From a beta proteobacterium AAP51 (lineage in GTDB: Bacteria; Pseudomonadota; Gammaproteobacteria; Burkholderiales; Burkholderiaceae_C), in NCBI GenBank assembly GCA_001295905.1, contig LJHT01000105.1, forward strand, positions 51,289 through 115,288: a DNA stretch of 64,000 bases, read 5' to 3'. Position 1 is the stretch's first letter. Each line of letters begins with the position of its first letter. Positions 22,271 to 33,997 of this stretch are shown piece after piece. The position numbers and the translations under genes are program-made. Under the pieces are notes generated by a model, which made no database searches, was not told the origin of the DNA, and saw only the letters and a list, made by a program, of their open reading frames with translations.

Positions 22271-23410
22271 TCAGACGCCCCGCGACATCTCGAAGTTCAG
22301 CGCATCGGGCAGCGATTCGATGATCGCGTCGCGCCCCACGCTGCTGAACTGCCGCCCTGCATGGTTCAGCACCTGCACCGCCTTGCCCTGCTCGGCAATT
22401 TGCACGAAGGCCAGCCGGGGCGAGGTGGCCAGCAGCTCGCTGCGCGCGCGGTCGAAGCGCTGGCCGCCCAGCGAGGCTTCGTAGACGATGGCGTCGGGCA
22501 TGGCTTCGTGGCACTGTGCCTGCAGTTCCTCGACGTTGCTGACGAAATCGACCATCAGCGACATCGGCCGCAGCGCTTCGCGCACCACGTTGCGCACCTC
22601 GCGGCGCGCGGCCAGCACCACCACGTGGCTGCCGGCCATGGGCTGCACGCTGATGGCCGGCGACACGGTTTCCTGGAAGCTGGTGGTGCCGGCGGGCTCG
22701 ACCCGCGGCGCCAGCGTTTCCGGAAACTCGAGCAGCAGTTCGGTCTTGCCCGGCGGGTCGTTGCGCTTGAGCAGCAGGCCCAGCACGGCCGCCGTCTGCT
22801 GCAGCAGCCGCCACGACATGGTGTTCAGCTCGGTGTGCTGAAGGTCGGCGCGCGGCAGCGCCTCGGTGTCCACCGAATCGGGCGGCAGGTGCGCGAACTT
22901 CACGCCCAGCACGGCATGCGCAGGCCAGGCCTTGACCTCCAGCTTCAGGTCGATGCGCGAGACGGCATGCTCGAAGGCCCAGTCCAGCAGCGTCTGCAGC
23001 AAGGAGAACAGCAGCGTGGCGTCGCTCATCACCAGCGCGCCGGCGAACTCTTGGCGGACCTCGATGCCCTGGGTCTCGATCTCGCGGCTGCGCTGGCGCA
23101 GCGTTTCCCGCATCAGCGCAGTGAGGTCGAGGCGTTCGTTGCTCAGCGAGATGTCGCCCAGGCTCAGGCGCACCACCTGCTGGCCCATGATGCCGGCGCG
23201 CCGGGCGAGGTCGATCTCGGCGCGCAGCGCGTTGAGGTTGTCGCGGTCGATGCGGCCGCTGGCCTGAAGCTCGGCCACGCGTTCCAGTGCCGCGGACAGC
23301 GTGGTCGCGACTTCACTGCCCAGCTGGGCGATGAGGGCCTGCGGGTCCAGCGGTTCGACGACGCCTTTCCCCTGCGGCGCGGGCGGCCGGGCGATGTCGG
23401 TCAAGTCCAT
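22271..23410 (-). CDS. Histidine-kinase-like/receiver-like protein lacking catalytic motifs
   Basis: 379 residues, no membrane segment. Residues about 40-110 look like a dimerisation helix pair (ERVAELQASGRIDRDNLNAL). Residues about 115-240 resemble a HATPase fold (LVMSDATLLFSLLQTLLDWA) but I see neither an N-box Asn nor G boxes. Residues about 260-375 resemble a receiver (HVVVLAARREVRNVVREAL) without the phospho-acceptor Asp pattern, since the position reads PDAIVYEASLGG. I infer a pseudo-kinase joined to a pseudo-receiver, perhaps a scaffold or inhibitor in signalling. I do not recognise a named family. Confidence 0.6.
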   Translation of the reverse strand: MDLTDIARPPAPQGKGVVEPLDPQALIAQLGSEVATTLSAALERVAELQASGRIDRDNLNALRAEIDLARRAGIMGQQVVRLSLGDISLSNERLDLTALMRETLRQRSREIETQGIEVRQEFAGALVMSDATLLFSLLQTLLDWAFEHAVSRIDLKLEVKAWPAHAVLGVKFAHLPPDSVDTEALPRADLQHTELNTMSWRLLQQTAAVLGLLLKRNDPPGKTELLLEFPETLAPRVEPAGTTSFQETVSPAISVQPMAGSHVVVLAARREVRNVVREALRPMSLMVDFVSNVEELQAQCHEAMPDAIVYEASLGGQRFDRARSELLATSPRLAFVQIAEQGKAVQVLNHAGRQFSSVGRDAIIESLPDALNFEMSRGV

Positions 23411-23618
23411 GGAGTGCCTTTGGTTGCGGATACGGGGCGGCGGTTGGAGTTGCACCGCAGTGCAAGCCCCCACCGGCCGGCCCCGCTTGGGCAATGGGCC
23501 GTGGCCCAAACGCCATTGGACATCGGGCGGCCTCCGGCGGGGGCTGTGAATTTGTTACAGCGCCGGGCTTGACGCCACCCCTGAGCCAGGGGAACGCAGC
23601 AGCCACAGGCCAACTTGG

Positions 23619-24902
23619 TCACGCACGGGCCGGCCCCAGCACGCCCTGGGCGCGCAGCGCGGCACGTTCTTCGGCATCCAGCCCCAACTCGGTGAGCACT
23701 TCCTCGGTGTGCTGGCCCAGCAACGGGGGCGCGCGGCGCAGCGTGACCGGCGTGAGGGAGAGTTTCATCGGGCTGCCCACCAGTTCCAGCGCGTCGCGGT
23801 GCGGGTGGAGCACGGTGGTTCTCATGCCGCGTTCTAGCACCTGCGGGTCGGCAAACACATCCGCCAGATCATTGATGGGGCCGCATGGCACCTTGGCGGC
23901 GTCCAGTGCTGCCAGCCACGCGGCGCGGGGCCGCTGGCGCAGGCGCTCGGCCAACAGCGGCACCAGCACCTCGCGGTGCCGCACGCGGCTGGCGTTGCGC
24001 GCGAAACGCTCGTCCTGCGCCAGTTCGGGGCAGCCGGCCACGGCGCAGAAGCGCTCGAACTGGCCGTCGTTGCCCACGGCCAGGATGAGGTGGCCATCGG
24101 CCACCTCGAACACCTGGTAGGGCACGATGTTCTGGTGGGCGTTGCCGGCGCGCCGCGGTGCCTGCTTCGTCACCAGGTAGTTGGCGCCCAGGTTGGCCAG
24201 CATGGCCACCTGGGTGTCGAGCAGGGCCATGTCGATGGCCTGGCCCTGGCCGGTGGCGTCGCGGTGGCGCAGCGCCGCGAGGATGGCCACGGTGGCGTAG
24301 AGGCCGGTGAAGAGGTCGGCCACGGCCACGCCCACCTTCTGCGGGCCGCCACCGGGCAGGTCGTCGCGCTCCCCCGTCACGCTCATCAGGCCGCCCAGGC
24401 CTTGCACGGCGTAGTCGTAGCCAGCGCGCTCGCGGTAGGGGCCGGTCTGCCCGTAGCCGGTGATGGAGCAGTACACCAGCCGCGGGAACCTGGCGCACAG
24501 CGTGGCCGCATCCAGCCCGTAGCGCGCCATGTCGCCGACCTTGAAGTTCTCCACCAGCACGTCGCACTGCGCGGCCAGCTTCAAGATCAAGGCCTGGCCT
24601 GCGGGCTGGGCGATGTCCACCGTGACCGAACGCTTGTTGCGGTTGGCGCCCAGGAAATAGGCGGCCTCGGCGGTGTCCTGCCCGGCGCGGTCTTTCAGGA
24701 AGGGCGGGCCCCAGCCGCGGGTGTCGTCGCCCCCCGGCTGGCCGTCACCGGGCGGGCGCTCGATCTTGATGACCTCGGCCCCCAGGTCGGCGAGGGTCTG
24801 CGTGCACCAGGGGCCGGCCAGCACGCGCGAGAGGTCGAGCACGCGCACGCCGTTCAGGGCGCCCGGCGGGAGGGCGGGGGAGGAGTTGGGGGCCTGGTTC
24901 AT
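23619..24902 (-). CDS. CaiB/BaiF family (class III) CoA-transferase
   Basis: 427 residues. Family III features: GVRVLDLSRVLAGPWCTQTL near the start, ADLGAEVIKIERP, NRNKRSVTVDI, DVLVENFKVGDMARYGLD, YCSITGYGQTGPY, the catalytic-Asp region VAVADLFTGLYA, and CGPINDLADVFADPQV. It moves CoA between carboxylic acids in the cytoplasm through an aspartyl-CoA thioester. The substrate is not determinable; relatives use formyl-, carnitinyl- or succinyl-CoA with many acceptors. The ATG at 24902 begins MNQAPNSS; an upstream in-frame Met would add a non-homologous arm. Confidence 0.92.
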   Translation of the reverse strand: MNQAPNSSPALPPGALNGVRVLDLSRVLAGPWCTQTLADLGAEVIKIERPPGDGQPGGDDTRGWGPPFLKDRAGQDTAEAAYFLGANRNKRSVTVDIAQPAGQALILKLAAQCDVLVENFKVGDMARYGLDAATLCARFPRLVYCSITGYGQTGPYRERAGYDYAVQGLGGLMSVTGERDDLPGGGPQKVGVAVADLFTGLYATVAILAALRHRDATGQGQAIDMALLDTQVAMLANLGANYLVTKQAPRRAGNAHQNIVPYQVFEVADGHLILAVGNDGQFERFCAVAGCPELAQDERFARNASRVRHREVLVPLLAERLRQRPRAAWLAALDAAKVPCGPINDLADVFADPQVLERGMRTTVLHPHRDALELVGSPMKLSLTPVTLRRAPPLLGQHTEEVLTELGLDAEERAALRAQGVLGPARA

Positions 24903-24971
24903 CGAGGCATTCTGTGGCAGGCCAGGCCCGGGGCAGGCACGCGGGCGGTTCGCCACCGCATGCCGCCTGCG

Positions 24972-24977
24972 GATAAT
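24972..24977 (+). promoter_or_regulatory. Candidate -10 box for a leaderless lipoprotein gene
   Basis: GATAAT ends 7 nt before the ATG at 24985. A poor -35 (TTCGCC, 24949-24954) lies 17 nt upstream. The predicted transcript would start at or next to the start codon. Confidence 0.35.
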
Positions 24978-24984
24978 CCCGGCC

Positions 24985-25533
24985 ATGGAAACTGTATGGA
25001 AACGCGGCAACGCGGGGCTCAAGGCCGGTGCTGCCGGTGTCACGCTGGCTGGTCTGGCTGCCTGCGCCCCGGCGCTGGACTGGCGCGACACGCGCCCTGA
25101 AGGGGCAGAAGTGCAGCTGCAATTCCCCTGCAAGCCGAACGGCCAGAGCCGCGATCTCAGCTTGGCCGGGCAGCGTGTGAACCTCGCCCTGCACGCCTGC
25201 GCCGCCGGGGGCATGACCTGGGGCCTGGCGGTGGCTGACGTGGCCGACCCCGCCCTCGTGGGCCCGGCGCTGAAGGAACTGGCCAACTCCGCTGCGGTGA
25301 ACCTGGGGGCCGCGGCCGCGGAAGCCGTGCCGCTGCAGGTGCGGGGCGCCACGCCCAACGCGGCCGCCGGCCGTCAGCGCTTGACGGGCAAGTTGCCAGA
25401 CGGCCGCCCCGTCAGCATGGACATGGCCGTGTTCGCGCGGGGTACCTGGGTCTACCAGGCCAGCGTGCTGGGCGAGCGCGCGGCCGGTGAAGACGCGCAG
25501 ACCTTCTTTGACAGCCTGCGCTTCGGCCCTTGA
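24985..25533 (+). CDS. Lipoprotein of unknown function
   Basis: 182 residues. A lipoprotein signal (LKAGAAGVTLAGLAAC) places lipid-modified Cys27 at the start of the mature protein. The rest is a small alpha/beta domain: AEVQLQFPCKPNGQ, a central GMTWGLAVADVADPAL, then AGRQRLTGKLPDGRPVSMDM and GTWVYQASVLG, ending in a helix. The layout resembles small proteins annotated only as hypothetical in Burkholderiales. It is divergent from the CoA-transferase and has no clear ribosome site, in line with a leaderless start. Confidence 0.75.
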   Translation: METVWKRGNAGLKAGAAGVTLAGLAACAPALDWRDTRPEGAEVQLQFPCKPNGQSRDLSLAGQRVNLALHACAAGGMTWGLAVADVADPALVGPALKELANSAAVNLGAAAAEAVPLQVRGATPNAAAGRQRLTGKLPDGRPVSMDMAVFARGTWVYQASVLGERAAGEDAQTFFDSLRFGP

Positions 25534-25644
25534 AGGGCCCGGCAGACAAACCCCGGGACGCCTGACTCGAGCGCCCCCGTTCGTCCGGCACAGCCACGGC
25601 CGCCCGCACGTGCCCCGAGCGGCTGTTGGCCCAGAGGCGGCTTC

Positions 25645-25674
25645 TTGTAGTGCGCCGGGCAAGCTGTCGATAAT
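25645..25674 (+). promoter_or_regulatory. Sigma-70-type promoter of the PTS genes
   Basis: -35 TTGTAG (25645-25650), 18-nt spacer, -10 GATAAT (25669-25674). Transcription would begin near 25681, which rules out the ATG at 25673 and supports the ATG at 25691 as the EIIA start. Confidence 0.5.
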
Positions 25675-25690
25675 GGTTGCACATCCGCTC

Positions 25691-26137
25691 ATGGCGTCCA
25701 TCCTCCTCGTTGCCCACGCTCCCTTGGCTACTGCGCTGCTTGAGGTGGCCTCGCACGCCTATGCCGATTGCCGGCGCGACGTGCGGGCGGTCGACATTCC
25801 ACCTTCGGCCAGTCTGGAGGCGGCGGCCGAACTGGTGGGCCAGGCGCTGAAGGCCCTGCCTGGCCCCGAGGTGCTGGTGCTGGCCGATGCCTTCGGTGCC
25901 ACGCCCTGCAACGCAGCCATGTCGGTGGTGGATGGCGTGCGTGCACGCGTCGTCACCGGGATCAATGTGCCCATGGTCTGGCGGGCGCTGTGTTACGCGC
26001 ACCTGCCGCTGGCCGAACTGCTGACGCGCGCGGCCGACGGTGGCCGGCAGGGCATCATGCAGGTGGCCACACCCCGGCGCCAGAACCAGCCCAACCGCCT
26101 TGCCAACGATGATCCAGAGCAACATTCAGATCAGTAA
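25691..26137 (+). CDS. PTS EIIA component, mannose/fructose (Man) family type
   Basis: 148 residues starting MASILLVAHAPLATALLEVA, with phospho-accepting His9. EVLVLADAFGATPCNAAM is the conserved second-half motif. EIIA-Man-type proteins accept phosphate from HPr. No EIIB or EIIC sugar permease is present here, so this is probably a regulatory PTS, as in other Betaproteobacteria where such a cascade affects carbon storage and metabolism. An ATG at 25673 is in frame but overlaps the predicted -10 box. It overlaps HPr by 29 nt. Confidence 0.88.
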   Translation: MASILLVAHAPLATALLEVASHAYADCRRDVRAVDIPPSASLEAAAELVGQALKALPGPEVLVLADAFGATPCNAAMSVVDGVRARVVTGINVPMVWRALCYAHLPLAELLTRAADGGRQGIMQVATPRRQNQPNRLANDDPEQHSDQ

Positions 26138-26378
26138 CAAGCTCGGTCTTCACGCGCGGGCCTCTGCCAAGCTCACCAAGCTGGCCGGCAGCTTCAGCAG
26201 CGAGATCTTCCTCAGCCGCAATGGGCGCCGCGTGAATGCCAAGAGCATCATGGGTGTGATGATGCTGGCCGCAGGCCTGGGCACCGAGGTCTTGATCGAG
26301 GTCGACGGCGCAGACGAGCAGGCGGCGATGGATGCGCTGCGCGCGCTGATCGACGGCAAGTTCGGCGAAGAGGCCTAG
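26109..26378 (+). CDS. ptsH: Phosphocarrier protein HPr
   Basis: 89 residues, standard HPr length. The active-site region KLGLHARASAKL gives His15 and the regulatory region NAKSIMGVMMLAA gives Ser46. A Ser46 inside this motif means that regulation by an HPr kinase is possible, although the kinase gene is not in the window. HPr passes phosphate from EI (ptsI, 44 nt downstream) to EIIA (overlapping upstream). Confidence 0.96.
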   Translation: MIQSNIQISNKLGLHARASAKLTKLAGSFSSEIFLSRNGRRVNAKSIMGVMMLAAGLGTEVLIEVDGADEQAAMDALRALIDGKFGEEA

Positions 26379-26422
26379 GGCCGGCCGGCCCCGCAGGCAC
26401 GGCCCTGGGCTACATTGGGCCC

Positions 26423-28201
26423 ATGAGCATTCAGGTTTTCGGCTTGCCGGTCTCGCGCGGGGTGGCCATCGGCCGTGCGGTGCTGGTGGCATCGAGCCGC
26501 ATCGATGTCGCGCACTATTTCGTGCCGGTTGAGGGCGTCGAAGACGAGATCGGCCGCCTACGCGAAGCCCGCGACGGGGTGGCCCATGAGCTGCAGGCCC
26601 TGAAGCACGAACTGCCGGCTGAAGCCCCCGCCGAACTGGCGGCGCTGCTGGACGTGCACCTGATGCTGCTGCACGACGAGGCGCTGATCTCTGCCACCAA
26701 GGTGTGGATCCAGGAGCGGCACTACAACGCCGAGTGGGCCTTGTCGGCCCAGCTGGAAGTGCTGGCCCGCCAGTTCGACGAGATGGACGACCCCTATTTG
26801 CGCGAACGCAAGGCCGACATCGAGCAGGTGGTCGAGCGCATGCTGCGGGAGCTGGCGGCCAAGGCGCGTGGCGGCGGGCCCAGCACCGCGGTGGCTGCGA
26901 AGGCAATGCGCGACGGCGCCGGGGAGGACGCGCTCATCCTCGTGGCCAACGACGTGGCGCCCGCCGACATGATGCATTTCAAGCGCAGCGTGTTCACAGG
27001 CTTTGTCACCGACGTCGGTGGGCGTACCTCGCACACCGCCATCGTGGCGCGCAGCCTGGACATTCCGGCGGTGGTGGGCGCGCGTGAAGCCAGCCGGCTG
27101 ATCCGCCAGGACGATTGGGTCATCATCGATGGCGACTCTGGCGTCGTGGTGGTGAACCCCTCGCGCATCGTGCTCGAGGAGTACCGCTTCCGCCAGCAGC
27201 AGAGCGAGCTGGAACGCGCGCGGCTGAACCGCTTGCGGCACACCCCGGCAGTCACCCTGGACGGCGAGGCCGTCGAGCTGCTGGCCAACATCGAACTGCC
27301 TGGTGACGGGCCCAGCGCGCTGGAGGCGGGCGCCGTCGGCGTGGGTCTGTTCCGCAGCGAGTTCCTGTTCATGAACCGCAACGGCGACCTGCCGGGCGAA
27401 GACGAGCAGTACGAAGCCTACCGCGACGCGGTGCTTGCCCTGCAGGGGCTGCCGGTCACCATACGCACCGTGGACGTGGGCGCGGACAAGCCGCTGGAGC
27501 GCATGACGCAGCAAGAGCTGCGCCACGAGCACGGACTGAACCCGGCGCTGGGGTTGCGGGCCATACGCTGGAGCCTGGCCGAGCCCGGCATGTTCCGGCA
27601 GCAGTTGCGCGCCATCCTGCGCGCCAGTGCGCATGGCAAGGTGCGCATCCTCGTGCCGATGGTGGCGCAGATGGCGGAGATTCGTCTGATCCAGGAGGCG
27701 CTGGCGCGTGCGCGCCAGCAACTGGACGATGCAGGCCGCGCGTACGGCCCGGTCGAGCTGGGCGCGATGATCGAAGTGCCGGCGGCTGCCTTGCTGATCG
27801 ACCGTTTCCTCCAGCACTTCGACTTTGTCTCCATCGGCACGAACGATCTGATCCAGTACACGCTCGCCATCGACCGTGCCGATGAGGCGGTGGCGCATCT
27901 CTATGACCCCTGGCACCCGGCGGTGCTGCGTTTGGTGTGCGAGACCATCCAGGCTGCCCAGCGAGCGCGACGCGCCGTGAGCGTCTGTGGCGAGATGGCC
28001 GGCGACACCGCCTTTACCGAACTGCTGCTGGCGATGGGCTTGCGCAGTTTCTCCATGCACCCCGCACGTATCGCGGCCATCAAGCAACGTGTGTTGCGCG
28101 CAGACACGCGCCGTTTGGCTGTGCATCTGGATGAGGTGCTTTCAAGTGACGATCCTGCGCAGTGCGTGGCGCGGCTGCTCGGTGGCGGCTTGCTGCAGTG
28201 A
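26423..28201 (+). CDS. ptsI: PTS enzyme I (phosphoenolpyruvate-protein phosphotransferase)
   Basis: 592 residues, full length. The phosphohistidine site is DVGGRTSHTAIVARS with His204. The PEP-binding barrel follows: GVGLFRSEFLFMNR, TIRTVDVGADKPL, LGLRAIRWSL, LGAMIEVPAA, FVSIGTNDLIQYTLAIDR and the catalytic Cys in SVCGEMAGD (about residue 521). It autophosphorylates from PEP and feeds HPr. With EIIA and HPr it forms a complete phosphorelay without a sugar permease. Confidence 0.96.
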   Translation: MSIQVFGLPVSRGVAIGRAVLVASSRIDVAHYFVPVEGVEDEIGRLREARDGVAHELQALKHELPAEAPAELAALLDVHLMLLHDEALISATKVWIQERHYNAEWALSAQLEVLARQFDEMDDPYLRERKADIEQVVERMLRELAAKARGGGPSTAVAAKAMRDGAGEDALILVANDVAPADMMHFKRSVFTGFVTDVGGRTSHTAIVARSLDIPAVVGAREASRLIRQDDWVIIDGDSGVVVVNPSRIVLEEYRFRQQQSELERARLNRLRHTPAVTLDGEAVELLANIELPGDGPSALEAGAVGVGLFRSEFLFMNRNGDLPGEDEQYEAYRDAVLALQGLPVTIRTVDVGADKPLERMTQQELRHEHGLNPALGLRAIRWSLAEPGMFRQQLRAILRASAHGKVRILVPMVAQMAEIRLIQEALARARQQLDDAGRAYGPVELGAMIEVPAAALLIDRFLQHFDFVSIGTNDLIQYTLAIDRADEAVAHLYDPWHPAVLRLVCETIQAAQRARRAVSVCGEMAGDTAFTELLLAMGLRSFSMHPARIAAIKQRVLRADTRRLAVHLDEVLSSDDPAQCVARLLGGGLLQ

Positions 28202-28255
28202 GGCATCCGAGCTGGCTGTAGCAGCTGCGCCGTGCTGGCGTTGAACAAGCACCAC

Positions 28256-28285
28256 TTGCATCGCCTTCAAAAGGCGTGCTACAGT
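28256..28285 (+). promoter_or_regulatory. rrn promoter P1 (weak match)
   Basis: -35 TTGCAT (28256-28261), 18-nt spacer, -10 TACAGT (28280-28285). It is followed by GCAGGCTCTGCT, the same early-transcribed sequence found after the second promoter. Confidence 0.5.
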
Positions 28286-28376
28286 CGCAGGCTCTGCTCT
28301 TCACCGGCAGGCAGCAACCAGCGAAAGCGTGTTGAGGCCAGCAACTGAAAATCAGAAAAAAATTTGCCGGTGAGGG

Positions 28377-28406
28377 TTGACGACGCTGTAAAAAGTCAGT
28401 CATAAT
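28377..28406 (+). promoter_or_regulatory. rrn promoter P2
   Basis: -35 TTGACG (28377-28382), 18-nt spacer, -10 CATAAT (28401-28406), followed by ACAGGCTCTGCT. The preceding A-rich tract (CAGAAAAAAATTTG, near 28354) could serve as an UP element. Confidence 0.75.
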
Positions 28407-28485
28407 CACAGGCTCTGCTGAAGAAACAGCGCGAAGGCAAGTTGCAAAACAAGCCCGCTGCAACGAAAGCAGAATAGCCAAGCAG

Positions 28486-28515
28486 TTGACAAGGTTATTT
28501 AAATCAAGTCATAAT
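28486..28515 (+). promoter_or_regulatory. rrn promoter P3 (strongest match)
   Basis: -35 TTGACA (28486-28491, perfect), 18-nt spacer, -10 CATAAT (28510-28515), followed by GCAAGGCTTCGCTGA, a variant of the same early-transcribed element. Confidence 0.82.
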
Positions 28516-28568
28516 GCAAGGCTTCGCTGACGACAAGTCAGCAGCGCGAAACGGCAACGCAAGCGCAC

Positions 28569-28581
28569 TGTTCTTTAACAA
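28569..28581 (+). promoter_or_regulatory. boxA antitermination site upstream of 16S
   Basis: TGTTCTTTAACAA is close to the bacterial boxA consensus TGCTCTTTAACAA. In rrn leaders this RNA element recruits NusB/NusE and related factors for antitermination. Confidence 0.85.
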
Positions 28582-28716
28582 CATACAGCCGATAAGCGTG
28601 GGCGTTTGAGGCGAGTGCCAGATTCAGTGGTGACACTGAATCAGGTCTAAACGACCTTAAACGCTCATGGAAATGAAGTGAAGTTCACTTCGATTCCAAT
28701 GAGTAAATTCAAGATC

Positions 28717-30245
<1,529 letters not shown>

Positions 30246-30315
30246 CTGGAAATAAAGCACTCCATTCAAGCGCTCACACTTATCGGCTGTTGTTGACGAC
30301 AGACTACCCGGGTTC

Positions 30316-30392
30316 GGGTCTGTAGCTCAGTCGGTTAGAGCACCGTCTTGATAAGGCGGGGGTCGTTGGTTCGAATCCAACCAGACCCACCA
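30316..30392 (+). tRNA. tRNA-Ile (GAT)
   Basis: 77 nt with encoded CCA. Cloverleaf is clear: acceptor GGGTCTG pairs with CAGACCC, D-arm GTAGCTCAGTCGG, anticodon loop CTTGATAAG (GAT), T-arm GGTTCGAATCC. Standard 16S-23S spacer position. Confidence 0.97.
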
Positions 30393-30401
30393 TCCAGACA
30401 T

Positions 30402-30477
30402 GGGGGTGTAGCTCAGCTGGGAGAGCACCTGCTTTGCAAGCAGGGGGTCATCGGTTCGATCCCGTTCACCTCCACCA
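30402..30477 (+). tRNA. tRNA-Ala (TGC)
   Basis: 76 nt with encoded CCA. Acceptor GGGGGTG pairs with the CACCTCC end (one G-T pair), anticodon loop TTTGCAA (TGC), T-arm GGTTCGATCCC. It lies 9 nt after tRNA-Ile in the 16S-23S spacer. Confidence 0.97.
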
Positions 30478-30544
30478 TCGATTTAAATCGAAGCGGCCAG
30501 TGCGTGTAGTGCGCGCTGGCCGGTTCGATTGCAAGATCGGCTGT

Positions 30545-30556
30545 CGTTCTTTAAAA
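30545..30556 (+). promoter_or_regulatory. Second boxA ahead of 23S
   Basis: CGTTCTTTAAAA in the spacer after tRNA-Ala resembles boxA, as is usual before 23S genes. The rest of the spacer to 30732 pairs with the 23S 3' flank during processing (ACTTTGACG.. at 33612 mirrors CGTCAAAGT near 30720). Confidence 0.65.
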
Positions 30557-30732
30557 ATTCATAGAGTCGAAATCAGTGTTGTCGGCGGAAAGCACTTCGG
30601 TGCACCGTGCCGCTGGCAACTTGATGATTGCGTCAAAACAACTTCAATTCAGAGATTGAAGTTCGGCATAACGCGTAAATACTCAAACCAGTCATTGACC
30701 GACCCGGTCGTCAGCCGGCGTCAAAGTTATAG

Positions 30733-33610
<2,878 letters not shown>

Positions 33611-33739
33611 ATAACTTTGACGACTGTTTGAAACACAGCAGACGGTTAGAGATGGGCGTTATGCCAAGGTACGCAATCTAACTGATAAGACTCTATGAAT
33701 TTTGCCTTGTTGCTCGGTGAGCAGCAGGGTTACCAGTCA

Positions 33740-33855
33740 AGCCTGATGACCATAGCAAGGTGGTACCACTCCTTCCCATCCCGAACAGGACAGTGAAACG
33801 CCTTAGCGCCGATGATAGTGCGGGTTCCCGTGTGAAAGTAGGACATTGTCAGGCT
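33740..33855 (+). rRNA. rrf: 5S ribosomal RNA
   Basis: About 116 nt. The terminal stem is AGCCTGA with TCAGGCT. Conserved interior includes CCCATCCCGAACAGGACAGT, GAAACGCCTTAGCGCCGATG and GTGTGAAAGTAGG. Ends inferred from the terminal stem. Confidence 0.94.
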
Positions 33856-33868
33856 ATTAATAAGCGGA

Positions 33869-33896
33869 AGGCCCAGTCGAAAGACTGGGCCTTTTT
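33869..33896 (+). terminator. Rho-independent terminator of the rrn operon
   Basis: Ten-base stem AGGCCCAGTC / GACTGGGCCT closed by a GAAA tetraloop and followed by a T run (33892-33896), 14 nt after the 5S gene. Confidence 0.95.
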
Positions 33897-33997
33897 GCTT
33901 TTCCTGAACGCATGGGGCGAGAACTGGCTCTTTAAGCCTGATTCTTCAACAGGCGAAGCTGACAAAGGCCAGCTTCCGCCCGCCATCACCGCGCAGC

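Larger units (their letters stand above)
28202..28716 (+). promoter_or_regulatory. rrn promoter and leader region with no coding gene
   Basis: This 515-nt stretch between ptsI and the 16S gene holds three promoter-like units (listed separately), a boxA and the 16S leader. It is A/T-richer than its surroundings. Near 28680 an inverted-repeat leader (AAATGAAGTGAAGTTCACTT) could take part in 16S processing. I see no convincing open frame. Confidence 0.8.

Noticed and set aside
30316..30477. Phage or island attachment site at the spacer tRNAs
   Set aside because: Both tRNAs are inside a normal rrn spacer with no integrase or duplicated tRNA end nearby.
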